DNA from: Firmicutes bacterium M10-2
GTDB lineage: Bacteria > Bacillota_I > Bacilli_A > Erysipelotrichales > Erysipelotrichaceae
Direction of reading: 5' to 3'
NCBI GenBank assembly: GCA_000403415.2
Contig: KE159700.1
Span: forward strand, 1-64,000
DNA length: 64,000 nucleotides
Below are positions 28,512-37,024 of this stretch, piece by piece. Position numbers and translations under genes: made by a program. How positions within the stretch are numbered: the first letter of the stretch is position 1; every line of letters begins with the position of its first letter. The notes below the pieces were generated by a model. The model saw nothing but the letters and a program-made list of their open reading frames with translations, searched no databases and was not told where the DNA came from.

Positions 28512-28967
28512 ATGGTAGAACTTATTCAAGAAAAAAATATATTTCTGAACAAAAAATTCCAATCAAAAAATGACGTATTAAATTTTATTTCAAATAAAGC
28601 GGCAGAATATGAAATATGTGATTCTGCAACAGGACTTTATAAAGATCTGCAGAAAAGAGAACAAGAGTTTTCTACAGGATTGCAGGATGGGTTTGCGATT
28701 CCGCATGCAAGAAGTGCTCACATTAAAGATGTTTCGGTGTTTTTCATTAAAAGCTCAAATGAGCTTGAATGGGAAACATTAGATAACAGCAAAGTACGAT
28801 ACTTCTTTGCTTTGCTTGTACCGGAAAAAAATGAAGGAAATGTTCATTTACAGATGATTTCACAGCTTGCAACTTGCCTGCTGGAAGATGATTTTAAAAA
28901 CAAAATTAAAACATCAAATAGTCAGAGCGAGTTAAAAGAATATATTCTCAGCAAGATGGCTGCATGA
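28512..28967 (+). CDS. PTS fructose-family EIIA component
   Basis: A 151-aa EIIA of the fructose/mannitol (PTS_EIIA_2) family. Phospho-His65 lies in DGFAIPHARS; the C-terminal HLQMISQLATCLLEDDF segment is conserved. Start: ATG 28512 (11 bp after AAAGGA) is preferred, but an in-frame TTG at 28506 is closer to the ribosome site. It is the first gene of the IIA-IIB-IIC-mannosidase operon and phosphorylates the separate IIB encoded next. Confidence 0.9.
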   Translation: MVELIQEKNIFLNKKFQSKNDVLNFISNKAAEYEICDSATGLYKDLQKREQEFSTGLQDGFAIPHARSAHIKDVSVFFIKSSNELEWETLDNSKVRYFFALLVPEKNEGNVHLQMISQLATCLLEDDFKNKIKTSNSQSELKEYILSKMAA

Positions 28968-28982
28968 AAGGAGGAAAAAGTT

Positions 28983-29300
28983 ATGAAAATTGTAGGAATT
29001 TCAGCATGCCCTGCAGGTCTCGCACACACTCCGATGGCTGCAAAAGCAATGGAGAAAGCAGGAAAAGAATTAGGTTATGAGGTAAAGATGGAACAGCAGG
29101 GAAGCATGGGACAGGTAAACACGATCACTCCGGCCGAAGCAAAAGAGGCAGATTTGGTCATCATTGCCAGTGATCAGAAAATCATTGGTATGGAAAGATT
29201 TGAAGGAAAGCCTGTTATTCGCGTGAACATCACGACATGCATTAAATCTCCTCAAGCTGTGATCAAGAAATGTATTGCCGCAGTTCAGGCAAAAAAATAA
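28983..29300 (+). CDS. PTS fructose-family EIIB component
   Basis: A 105-aa EIIB-Fru domain with phospho-Cys9 in ISACPAGLAHTPMAA. Complete as a free-standing subunit; in E. coli MngA the same domain is part of a fusion. AAAGGAGGAAAAAG precedes ATG. It carries phosphate from IIA to the sugar at IIC. Confidence 0.92.
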   Translation: MKIVGISACPAGLAHTPMAAKAMEKAGKELGYEVKMEQQGSMGQVNTITPAEAKEADLVIIASDQKIIGMERFEGKPVIRVNITTCIKSPQAVIKKCIAAVQAKK

Positions 29301-29408
29301 GCAATCGAACTGGGTAGAGTCAGATTGCCGGAATCAGCTGTATTGGGCTGAATCATTTCCATTATAGCATTAAGTCGAAAAAGTTTCATAAAGTAAAGGA
29401 GAATTAAA
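29301..29408 (+). other. IIB-IIC intercistronic region with imperfect hairpin
   Basis: 108 bp. GAATCAGC and GCTGAATC near 29331-29355 form a near-perfect stem (7 of 8) without a T-run, possibly affecting message stability or differential expression. AAAGGAG lies 8 bp before the IIC start. Confidence 0.35.
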
Positions 29409-30515
29409 ATGAAAAAATTTTTTAAAGAAGCTACCGGACATATTATGACCGGTATCGGATATATGTTGCCATTGATTGTCGGCGCTTCATTAGTCGTTGC
29501 GATTCCGAAAATAACAGCATTGTGCATGGGCATTACCAGTCTTGATCCATATGCAGAAGCCCAAGGATTCCTGCATATCCTTTATCAGATCGAGCAAGTC
29601 GGATGGACCGGTATCGGTTTGACAAATACAGTATTGGCCGGATTTGTTGCCTATTCGATTGCCGATAAGCCAGCCATTGGTGCCGGATTGATTGGTGGTG
29701 CCCTTGCATCAAACACAAATGCAGGTTTTCTGGGCGCAATTTTAGCATCCTTTATTGCCGGTTATGCTGTGAAATGGGCGAAAGAACATATTCATTTGCC
29801 GGAAAGCATGCAGCAAATTATGCCTCTTGTGATTTGTCCGTTCCTTGCGACCGGTGCCGTAGCATTGATCATGGGCGTTATTCTTTCCGGACCGCTTTCT
29901 GCAATCAACACTGCTTTAGTTGACTGGCTGAGAGTGTTGTGCAGCGGATCAACTTCTCAAATCGTACTGGCCATGATTCTTGGAGCCATGATCTGCACAG
30001 ACATGGGAGGACCTATTAATAAATCCGCGTGGATGGCCGGAAATGTATTGATGACCGAAGGAATTTATCAGCCGAATGTATTCATCAATTGCGCAATCTG
30101 TATTCCGCCACTTGCCTATGCCATTGCCACAGTCATTCGTAAAGCTCGTTTTTCGGAAGAACTGCGCGAAGGCGGAAAAGGATGCTGGGTCATGGGATTC
30201 ATCGGAATTACCGAAGGAGCCATTCCATTCACTTTGGTTAAGCCGACACGCTTAATTCCGATTAACATGATTGGCGGAGCTCTTGGGGCAGCCATTTGCA
30301 GCCTTCTTGGCGCAACAGCAGAAATTCCGCCAGTAGGAGGTATGTACGGCTTTATTTCCATCTCGAATGGATGGGCGTATTTGGTCGGACTAATCGTAGG
30401 AGCCGTATTTATTGCGGTTGTTTCAACCATGTTTGTTAACTTCAATGTTGATACAGAAGAATCGGAAGCCGATGTAAATATCGAGGATATCGAAATTTCT
30501 TTTGAACAAGTTTAA
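29409..30515 (+). CDS. PTS fructose-family EIIC permease
   Basis: A 368-aa permease with about nine membrane segments. GYMLPLIVGASLVVAIP, GFLGAILASFIAGY, GAMICTDMGGPINKSAW and GFIGITEGAIPF are IIC-Fru landmarks (substrate loop). It imports and phosphorylates a sugar together with the IIA and IIB encoded upstream. The neighbouring GH38 mannosidase implies that the transported compound is an alpha-mannoside, such as 2-O-alpha-mannosyl-D-glycerate. Confidence 0.92.
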   Translation: MKKFFKEATGHIMTGIGYMLPLIVGASLVVAIPKITALCMGITSLDPYAEAQGFLHILYQIEQVGWTGIGLTNTVLAGFVAYSIADKPAIGAGLIGGALASNTNAGFLGAILASFIAGYAVKWAKEHIHLPESMQQIMPLVICPFLATGAVALIMGVILSGPLSAINTALVDWLRVLCSGSTSQIVLAMILGAMICTDMGGPINKSAWMAGNVLMTEGIYQPNVFINCAICIPPLAYAIATVIRKARFSEELREGGKGCWVMGFIGITEGAIPFTLVKPTRLIPINMIGGALGAAICSLLGATAEIPPVGGMYGFISISNGWAYLVGLIVGAVFIAVVSTMFVNFNVDTEESEADVNIEDIEISFEQV

Positions 30516-30520
30516 TGCGA

Positions 30521-30550
30521 AAGGAAGATAGCTTTATCTTCCTTCTTTTA
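30521..30550 (+). terminator. Intra-operon hairpin between IIC and mannosidase
   Basis: AAGGAAGATA (30521-30530) pairs with TATCTTCCTT (30535-30544), followed by CTTTTAG. It is an interrupted T-run, so probably a partial terminator that sets lower mannosidase expression. Confidence 0.55.
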
Positions 30551-30564
30551 GAAGGAGTCGTTTT

Positions 30565-33285
30565 ATGAAAAAAGTTCATGTGGTTCCCCATACACATTGG
30601 GACCGAGAATGGTATTTTACTACCTCACGTTCGAAAGTCTATTTAATGAAAGATTTTGCGGATGTTTTAAATACACTGGAAAAGGATAGGCAGTTTAAAT
30701 TCATGCTGGATGCACAAGCCTCTCTATTGGATGATTATCTGAAATGGAAGCCTGAAGATGAAGAACGGATCAGAAAGCTGGTAAAAGAAAAAAGATTGAT
30801 CATCGGTCCATGGTATACACAGACCGATCAGATGGTCATTAGTGCGGAAAGTATTGTTCGTAATATGTATTACGGCATGAAGCGCTGCGAAGAATTGGGT
30901 GGATATATGAATGTGGGATATGTGCCTGACTCTTTCGGACAAGCAGGAAATATGCCGCAAATTTATCAGGCGTTCGGTATCAAAGACACCTTATTCTGGC
31001 GAGGTGTCAGTGATGATCAAGTAAAGCATACAGACTATATGTGGGAAGGGGATGACGGAAGCGAAGTATTTGTTACGCAAATCCCGTTCGGATACTATAT
31101 TGGCGGCAATATTCCCCAAGCTCAACCGGAAAGCGATGCGTTTTGGAAAAAGGAATGTTTTGAAAAGGCAGGAGCCAGAAGCGCGACCGATTCCATTTAT
31201 TTTCCAAATGGTTTTGATCAAGCGCCAATCCGCAAAAATTTAAGTCGGATTTTGGAAAAAAGAAACCAGGAAGATCCGAAAAATGCATATTTTATCAGTA
31301 CAGTTGAAGAATACATTAAAGACGTGAAGTCGCAAAATCCGCAACTGGAAAAAGTGAAAGGCGAACTTCTGATCGCAAAACATATGCGTATTCATAAATC
31401 GATCTTTTCTTCTCGCTCCGATCTAAAAGTATTGAATACTCAAATTCAAAATTATGTAACCAATACTTTGGAACCAATATTAGTGATTTCCAGCCAGCTT
31501 GGAAATGAATATCCTAAAGAAGCAGTAAAAGAAATATGGAAATTATTATTTGAAAATGCAGCCCATGATTCCATTGGATCTTGTATTTCGGATGATGCGA
31601 ATGAAGATGTATATATGCGTTATAAACAGGCACGCGACATCGCAATGAATTTGGTGGAACTGCATTGTCGTTTGATTTCCACTTCGTTGAAAGACAAGGA
31701 AGGAAAAATCACATGGACATTGTTCAATACTCTTCCTTATGAGCGAAACGAAACGATTGAATTTAAAACGTATATTCCGGACGGGGAATTTGCGATCAAG
31801 GACAGCAAAGGAAATTCCATTCCATATACAATTATAAACAAACGGGATCTGACAGAGTATGTTTTATCTCAGACAATTAGGCTGAATCCAAGTAAATCGA
31901 TCTATATTCCGAATAAGGTGTATGAAGCGACAATCGTACTTTCTAAAAAAGACATTGCGCCATTCGGATATGAGCAATGCATTTTAGAATTCTCTCCGTC
32001 TTCAAAAAAGCCGTTGGAAAAAATCAAAAAGCTGGAAAATGAGTTTTATGAGATCACAATAAACGAAGACGGGTCATTTAATGTATTGGAAAAGCAATCG
32101 AATCGAATGTATGAGCATCAGGGAATCCTTGTAGAAAACGGAGATGACGGAGATAGTTTTAATTACTCTCCTCCTCGCAATGATCTTCAAGTTTATTCTA
32201 CTGAATACAGCCCATCTATTGAATTGTCTGGCTCTTCTTTGATTCAAACCGCAAACATCAAAACCACGATGAGAATTCCGGGAGATTTGGAAAAAAGAGC
32301 AAAACATATTCTTGATACGGAACTGAATGTGAAACTTTCGATTCGTTTAAGAAAATTCAGCCGGATCATTGATATCAACATTTACGTAGATAATCGTGGT
32401 TTATCGCACAGACTATGTATTTTATTCGATACGAATATCGCTTCGAAATTTAATATTTCCGATCAACAATTCGGTGTGGTGGTTCGCCCGAATGGATATG
32501 AAAAAGAGATGGAATTGTACATCAAAAGCGCTTCAAATGAAACAGATGCTGTTGCAAATCCACTGGAACCTGCAAACTGGCAACAGAGTGCAACGAGTTG
32601 GCAGGAACCGCCAATCGCAATTGAACCATGTCAAAGCTATGTCGCTTTATCCGACAAAGAACAAACTGTAGGTCTATTACCAAAAGGAGTTCGTGAGTAT
32701 GAAATCATTGGCGAAAACAAGGATACGATATGTTTGACTTTATTCAGGACATACGGCTTCATGGGAAAAGAAAACCTGCTTTATCGCCCGGGACGTGCGT
32801 CCGGCGAAAAAATCATTGAAACACCAGATGCACAGCTGCTTAAACCAATGAACTTTTCTTTAGGTGCTGTATATTCAAATCAGCCATTCAATGATTCCGA
32901 TATCGATCGGCTGGCAAAAGAATACAATTCTCCGATCGAAGTGTATGAATATGCTGAGTTTTTGAATGGACGCTTGATCTTCAGCGAAATGGAAGAAACC
33001 GGAATGAACCCGAAATCTGATTCATTTATTTCAGCAAGCGGAAATCTTGTTTTATCGGTGATCAAAAATGCAGAAGAAAGACCGGGAATTATCCTTCGAT
33101 TATTTAACGGAAAAAACAAGAAAAATATCAAGGAAACGATCCAATTCGCAAAGACACTCAAAAAAGCCGAATTGGTGAACTTAAAAGAAGAAACATTGGA
33201 AAGCCTCGATATTAAAGACGGGAATAAGATTGAATTGCCTTCAATCGGACACTGTAAATTTATTACTCTTTATGTCGAATTTTGA
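30565..33285 (+). CDS. mngB: GH38 alpha-mannosidase (MngB-like)
   Basis: A 906-aa cytoplasmic glycoside hydrolase family 38 enzyme. The zinc site starts with HTHWDREW (His9/His11/Asp13), and the nucleophile is Asp122 in YVPDSFGQAGN. Full length for bacterial GH38, with no signal peptide. Together with the upstream PTS it matches the mng logic: import of mannosyl-glycerate as the 6-phosphate and hydrolysis to mannose-6-phosphate and glycerate. Substrates could also be other alpha-mannosides from host or yeast glycans. GAAGGAGTC precedes ATG. Confidence 0.92.
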   Translation: MKKVHVVPHTHWDREWYFTTSRSKVYLMKDFADVLNTLEKDRQFKFMLDAQASLLDDYLKWKPEDEERIRKLVKEKRLIIGPWYTQTDQMVISAESIVRNMYYGMKRCEELGGYMNVGYVPDSFGQAGNMPQIYQAFGIKDTLFWRGVSDDQVKHTDYMWEGDDGSEVFVTQIPFGYYIGGNIPQAQPESDAFWKKECFEKAGARSATDSIYFPNGFDQAPIRKNLSRILEKRNQEDPKNAYFISTVEEYIKDVKSQNPQLEKVKGELLIAKHMRIHKSIFSSRSDLKVLNTQIQNYVTNTLEPILVISSQLGNEYPKEAVKEIWKLLFENAAHDSIGSCISDDANEDVYMRYKQARDIAMNLVELHCRLISTSLKDKEGKITWTLFNTLPYERNETIEFKTYIPDGEFAIKDSKGNSIPYTIINKRDLTEYVLSQTIRLNPSKSIYIPNKVYEATIVLSKKDIAPFGYEQCILEFSPSSKKPLEKIKKLENEFYEITINEDGSFNVLEKQSNRMYEHQGILVENGDDGDSFNYSPPRNDLQVYSTEYSPSIELSGSSLIQTANIKTTMRIPGDLEKRAKHILDTELNVKLSIRLRKFSRIIDINIYVDNRGLSHRLCILFDTNIASKFNISDQQFGVVVRPNGYEKEMELYIKSASNETDAVANPLEPANWQQSATSWQEPPIAIEPCQSYVALSDKEQTVGLLPKGVREYEIIGENKDTICLTLFRTYGFMGKENLLYRPGRASGEKIIETPDAQLLKPMNFSLGAVYSNQPFNDSDIDRLAKEYNSPIEVYEYAEFLNGRLIFSEMEETGMNPKSDSFISASGNLVLSVIKNAEERPGIILRLFNGKNKKNIKETIQFAKTLKKAELVNLKEETLESLDIKDGNKIELPSIGHCKFITLYVEF

Positions 33286-33308
33286 AAAATAAGACCATGG
33301 ACATTCAA

Positions 33309-33343
33309 CCTCCGGTTCGATATTATGAGCCGGAGTTTTTTTG
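33309..33343 (+). terminator. Terminator of mng-like operon
   Basis: CTCCGG (33310-33315) pairs with CCGGAG (33330-33335), extended by TTC/GAG with a wobble, followed by T7. Confidence 0.85.
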
Positions 33344-33444
33344 ATTAACGATTGCGCACACTCGTGACTTTAGTCATGAGTGGTTCAGTTATTCCTTTTC
33401 TTCAAAAGATAAAAATATATTCATAAAACGATTGAATAGCTTGA
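33344..33444. other. Spacer with imperfect hairpin
   Basis: CACTCGTGACT / AGTCATGAGTG near 33359-33383 forms a stem with one mismatch. Nothing else is recognised before the 67-bp repeat. Confidence 0.4.
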
Positions 33445-33511
33445 TTTTCTGACTTGCAGATCAGAAAAGTGCAATTTTTATAAAGTTTTTGACTTGTAAG
33501 TCAGAAACTTT
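33445..33511 (+). repeat. 67-bp direct repeat, left copy
   Basis: Identical base for base to 34806-34872. It contains two dyads: TTTTCTGA / TCAGAAAA with an 8-bp gap, and a 14-bp arm AAAGTTTTTGACTT against AAGTCAGAAACTTT with one mismatch and a 2-bp loop. Together with the right copy it brackets the ATPase gene. Confidence 0.95.
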
Positions 33512-33562
33512 CTTTTTTTGAAAAAACTTATATAATAAAAACATAAAGCAAGGAGGGAGAAG

Positions 33563-34801
33563 ATGTCAAAATTAATCAATCGTCCGGAGTATTTGAACCA
33601 GCTCATCCAACATCAAGATATTGATCTGGTGAAAATCGTTACAGGAATCCGTCGCTGTGGAAAATCATCGCTTCTGGATTTGTTTCATCAATATTTAAAT
33701 AGTCAGGGAGTAGAAGAAAGTCATATCATTCATATGAATCTTGAATCTTTGCGCTACCGGAATATATTGAACTATTTGGATTTTTATGATTATGTGAGCG
33801 AAAAAATTTCAAAAGAAGGAAAGACATATTTGATTTTCGATGAATTGCAGACAGTTACTCATTGGGAAAAAGCAATTGAGTCTTTTCGACTTGATTTCAA
33901 TGTAGATATTTATATTACCGGTTCAAATGCCTACCTGCTATCTGATGAATTTTCGACATTGCTTTCCGGAAGATATGTCGAAATACCGGTCCTTCCTTTA
34001 TCGTTTAAAGAATTTTTGACATTTTATACATTCGATGAGTCGATGAGCATAGAAGAAAAATTTCAGAAATATCTGCAGTTTGGCGGTATGCCGATCTTGA
34101 GAGAATATCAATTCAATACACCTCGAAGCAATCAAGCGCTAGAAGGAATCTATTCTACTGTGGTATTGCGTGATGTTCTTCAACGAAATGAACAATCCGA
34201 TCAAATGACACTTCACAAGATCATGATGTTTCTTTGTTCCAATATAGGAAGCATCACTTCTCCGAACAATATTGGCAATATTTTATCCAAAGAAGGAAAC
34301 ATTCAAAATGCCAAAAATAAAAATATTGCCGGAAGAACTGTTGAAAAATATATTTCCATGTTGCGGAATGCTTTTGTTTTTTATACTATCAGACGTTACG
34401 ATATTAAAGGAAAAGAGCTTCTGAAAACATTGAACAAACATTATGTCGTGGATCTGGGAATACGGAATATGCTCCTTGGATATCGGGACGCTGATCGAGG
34501 ACATATTTTGGAAAATATCGTTTTCCTTGAATTGATTAGAAGAGAATATCAAGTATACATCGGAAAAATAGGAGATAAGGAAATTGACTTTATTGCTGAA
34601 AAGCCGGAGGAAAAGTTATATATTCAAGTTACGGAAAGTATGCAGTCTGAAGAAACCAGAGAAAGGGAACTGGCTCCCTTGCGAATGCTCCATGACAATT
34701 ATGAAAAAATCATTTTGTCGATGGATAGAAATTATATTAATTCTTATGCCGGGATCCGTGCAGTTAACGTGATTGATTGGCTTCTTATGGAAAAGGAATA
34801 A
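33563..34801 (+). CDS. AAA ATPase with DUF4143 domain (AAA_14 family)
   Basis: A 412-aa protein. Walker A is GIRRCGKS (28-35), Walker B YLIFDELQTV, and a sensor-like region is VDIYITGSNAYLL. The C-terminal DUF4143 ends in a nuclease-like segment, GDKEIDFIAEKPEEKLYIQV, in the position of a PD-(D/E)xK core but with Gln at the usual Lys. The role of this widespread family is unknown. TATAAT at 33531-33536 and AAGGAGGGAG before ATG support expression. The gene is bracketed by perfect 67-bp repeats, which suggests that it is a mobile or recently duplicated cassette. Confidence 0.9.
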   Translation: MSKLINRPEYLNQLIQHQDIDLVKIVTGIRRCGKSSLLDLFHQYLNSQGVEESHIIHMNLESLRYRNILNYLDFYDYVSEKISKEGKTYLIFDELQTVTHWEKAIESFRLDFNVDIYITGSNAYLLSDEFSTLLSGRYVEIPVLPLSFKEFLTFYTFDESMSIEEKFQKYLQFGGMPILREYQFNTPRSNQALEGIYSTVVLRDVLQRNEQSDQMTLHKIMMFLCSNIGSITSPNNIGNILSKEGNIQNAKNKNIAGRTVEKYISMLRNAFVFYTIRRYDIKGKELLKTLNKHYVVDLGIRNMLLGYRDADRGHILENIVFLELIRREYQVYIGKIGDKEIDFIAEKPEEKLYIQVTESMQSEETRERELAPLRMLHDNYEKIILSMDRNYINSYAGIRAVNVIDWLLMEKE

Positions 34802-34805
34802 AATT

Positions 34806-34874
34806 TTTTCTGACTTGCAGATCAGAAAAGTGCAATTTTTATAAAGTTTTTGACTTGTAAGTCAGAAACTTTTT
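34806..34874 (+). repeat. 67-bp direct repeat, right copy, also terminator-like
   Basis: Identical to 33445-33511. Here the 14-bp dyad is followed by T5, so the repeat can act as the terminator of the ATPase gene. The left copy is likewise followed by CTTTTTTT. Confidence 0.95.
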
Positions 34875-34882
34875 CCATATTT

Positions 34883-34922
34883 AAAAAGCCGTGAATTTCT
34901 TTGCATCACGGCTTTGTTTTTA
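34883..34922. terminator. Bidirectional terminator between ATPase and tyrA
   Basis: AAAGCCGTGA (34885-34894) pairs perfectly with TCACGGCTTT (34906-34915). T-rich tails on both sides serve the plus-strand ATPase and the minus-strand aro operon. Confidence 0.8.
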
Positions 34923-35756
34923 TTTGTCGAATTTTTTTCTTCTCTCTGTGGATTGAACGAATAAGTGCTTCATCTCATCTGTGTCCTCGTTGATCAAGAC
35001 GGACTTGAAATTTTCAATTGATGCGATAAACTGATCAATTTCATCCAGCAAAATATCTTTATTTAACAAAAACAACTCGCTCCACATATCTTCGTTGATC
35101 TTTGCGATCCTAGTCAGATCTCTGAAACTGTCACCCGTATATTCCACCAAGTGGCTGTTTTCATGCGTATTCATTAAACAAACAGCCAATACGTGCGTTA
35201 GTTGGGAGAGAAAACCGATCATTCGATCATGTTCTTCCACTTGCAGCACGCTCACGTTTTTGCATCCAAGTTCTTTTGCGAACACACTCGTGAATACCAC
35301 CGAATCAATCGAATTTCCTTCTACCGGAATAATGATGAAATTGGCCTGATCGAAGATCTTCGCATCTCCGAATTCGATGCCTCTTGATTCACGGCCGCAC
35401 ATTGGATGGATGGAAAGCAATTCAATGTCATCCCGTAAAATTTCATGGATCGGACCGGTCAGTTTTGATTTCACACCGCTGATTTCCAGCAATAACGTTC
35501 CCGGACGAATATAGGACTGAAACTGTTCCAACCATCCTTTGATTTTTGTAGGATACAGCGCCAAGATCACAAAATCACAATCTTCCAATAAGAGTCGTGC
35601 ATCCGTGCTCGCTCCGTCAACCATACCATGATTTAAGGCGTAATCAATCGTTTTCGGGTCAATATCCATTCCAAGCACTCGATATCCAAGCTCTTTGGCC
35701 CGCATCGCAAAACTGGCCCCCATCACTCCAAGACCTACGATCCCAACAGTTTTCAT
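34920..35756 (-). CDS. tyrA: Prephenate dehydrogenase
   Basis: A 278-aa NAD(P)-dependent enzyme converting prephenate to 4-hydroxyphenylpyruvate for tyrosine. The Rossmann start GIVGLGVMGASFA and the active-site motif SIHPMCGRES are diagnostic. It lacks the C-terminal ACT domain seen in longer relatives, so direct feedback by tyrosine through ACT is not expected. It is the last gene of aroB-aroC-aroA-tyrA and overlaps aroA by 4 bp (ATGA). Confidence 0.93.
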   Translation of the reverse strand: MKTVGIVGLGVMGASFAMRAKELGYRVLGMDIDPKTIDYALNHGMVDGASTDARLLLEDCDFVILALYPTKIKGWLEQFQSYIRPGTLLLEISGVKSKLTGPIHEILRDDIELLSIHPMCGRESRGIEFGDAKIFDQANFIIIPVEGNSIDSVVFTSVFAKELGCKNVSVLQVEEHDRMIGFLSQLTHVLAVCLMNTHENSHLVEYTGDSFRDLTRIAKINEDMWSELFLLNKDILLDEIDQFIASIENFKSVLINEDTDEMKHLFVQSTERRKKFDK

Positions 35757-37024
35757 ACAATTTCCACCTTTCCGCCAATCTCCTTAATGTCTTTGAAAAA
35801 ATCCGGATATGATTTTTCGATGGCTTCGGCACCCAATATACGACAATTCGAATCTGCACACAATCCGAAAACCGTACAAGCCATCACAATCCGATGATCG
35901 TTATGCCCTTCCATTACAACTTCATGATCACATTGATAACGTTCTTTTCCGTAAATTGTGATCGAATCTTCATCACTTGAAATGTTTACGCCCCATTTGC
36001 GCAGTTCTTCTTCCATGGCCGCAATACGATCCGATTCTTTCATACGAAGTCTTGCCGCATGAATGATTTTCGTTTCGCCCGGAACAAAAGCAGCCATCAC
36101 GCAAAGGATCGGTCCAAGATCCGGGCAGTTTGCCAGATCGATCGTTTGCCCATGTCTTTTGTTTGGATTGATCGAAATTTCGTCCTCTTTTTCGATTACT
36201 TCGGCACCTAAACATTGAATATGTTCCAAGATTGCTTTATCTCCTTGACGACTCGATAAATCCATTCCGATAAGAGAGAGAGGATTATTCAATGCGGCAA
36301 GTACCGCGAAAAAAGCAGCTTGGGAATAATCTTTTTCCACTCTGTAATGCTTTGCGTTATAGGCTTGATTGCCAAATACAAAATATGTATTCTCTTCTTC
36401 CTTGATTCGAATTCCGGCCTCATTTAAAGCTTTTAATGTAAGATCCACATAACTTTTCGATTGATAAGGAGGGGAAATCTTAATTACGCTGTTTTCTTTC
36501 AGCAAAGGAAGTGCCATCAGCAAGCCCGAAATAAACTGGCTTGATACATTGCCCGACACTTGAAACGTATTTGCCGTCAAAGGACCTTGCACCAAGATCT
36601 TCCCGTCTTTTTGTTCAAAAAGAAGTCCTTCTTGATCGAAAACATCTTGATACACTTTCATTGGTCTTTCCATCAAACGCCCTTGACCGCTGAAGGTATT
36701 CATTTGATGGCCTAATGCCGCAATCGGAATGATAAAACGCAGCGTTGAACCCGATTCATTGGCGTGTAATGAAACATTATGATCCAATGTACGGGGATCA
36801 CAACCTTTCACGCTCCATACCCCTTCTTCTTTTTGGTTGATCGCAGCACCTAAAGCTTGCATACAAGCAATTGTCGCTTCGATATCTTTAGATCGGGACA
36901 AACCGGAAATCAAACTTTCGTCTTTAGCAAGAGAGGCACAAATCAAAGCACGATGTGCCATTGATTTCGATGCAGGAACCCTTACTTTTCCGCCAACCTT
37001 TGAAGGAGAAATTTTCACTTGCAT
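35753..37024 (-). CDS. aroA: 3-phosphoshikimate 1-carboxyvinyltransferase (EPSP synthase)
   Basis: A 423-aa enzyme making EPSP from shikimate-3-phosphate and PEP. PASKSMAHRALICASLA carries the substrate-binding Lys-Ser; GNVSSQFISGLLMALPLL and RMKESDRIAAMEEEL are conserved EPSP-synthase blocks. I chose the Met at 37024, since GAGGAGGATC lies just upstream inside the aroC end; the longer frame to 37093 overlaps aroC and lacks such a site. It overlaps aroC by 10 bp and tyrA by 4 bp. Confidence 0.95.
   Translation of the reverse strand: MQVKISPSKVGGKVRVPASKSMAHRALICASLAKDESLISGLSRSKDIEATIACMQALGAAINQKEEGVWSVKGCDPRTLDHNVSLHANESGSTLRFIIPIAALGHQMNTFSGQGRLMERPMKVYQDVFDQEGLLFEQKDGKILVQGPLTANTFQVSGNVSSQFISGLLMALPLLKENSVIKISPPYQSKSYVDLTLKALNEAGIRIKEEENTYFVFGNQAYNAKHYRVEKDYSQAAFFAVLAALNNPLSLIGMDLSSRQGDKAILEHIQCLGAEVIEKEDEISINPNKRHGQTIDLANCPDLGPILCVMAAFVPGETKIIHAARLRMKESDRIAAMEEELRKWGVNISSDEDSITIYGKERYQCDHEVVMEGHNDHRIVMACTVFGLCADSNCRILGAEAIEKSYPDFFKDIKEIGGKVEIV

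Noticed and set aside
33445-34872. 67-bp repeats as phage attL/attR
   Set aside because: No integrase or phage genes lie between them; only one ATPase gene is present.
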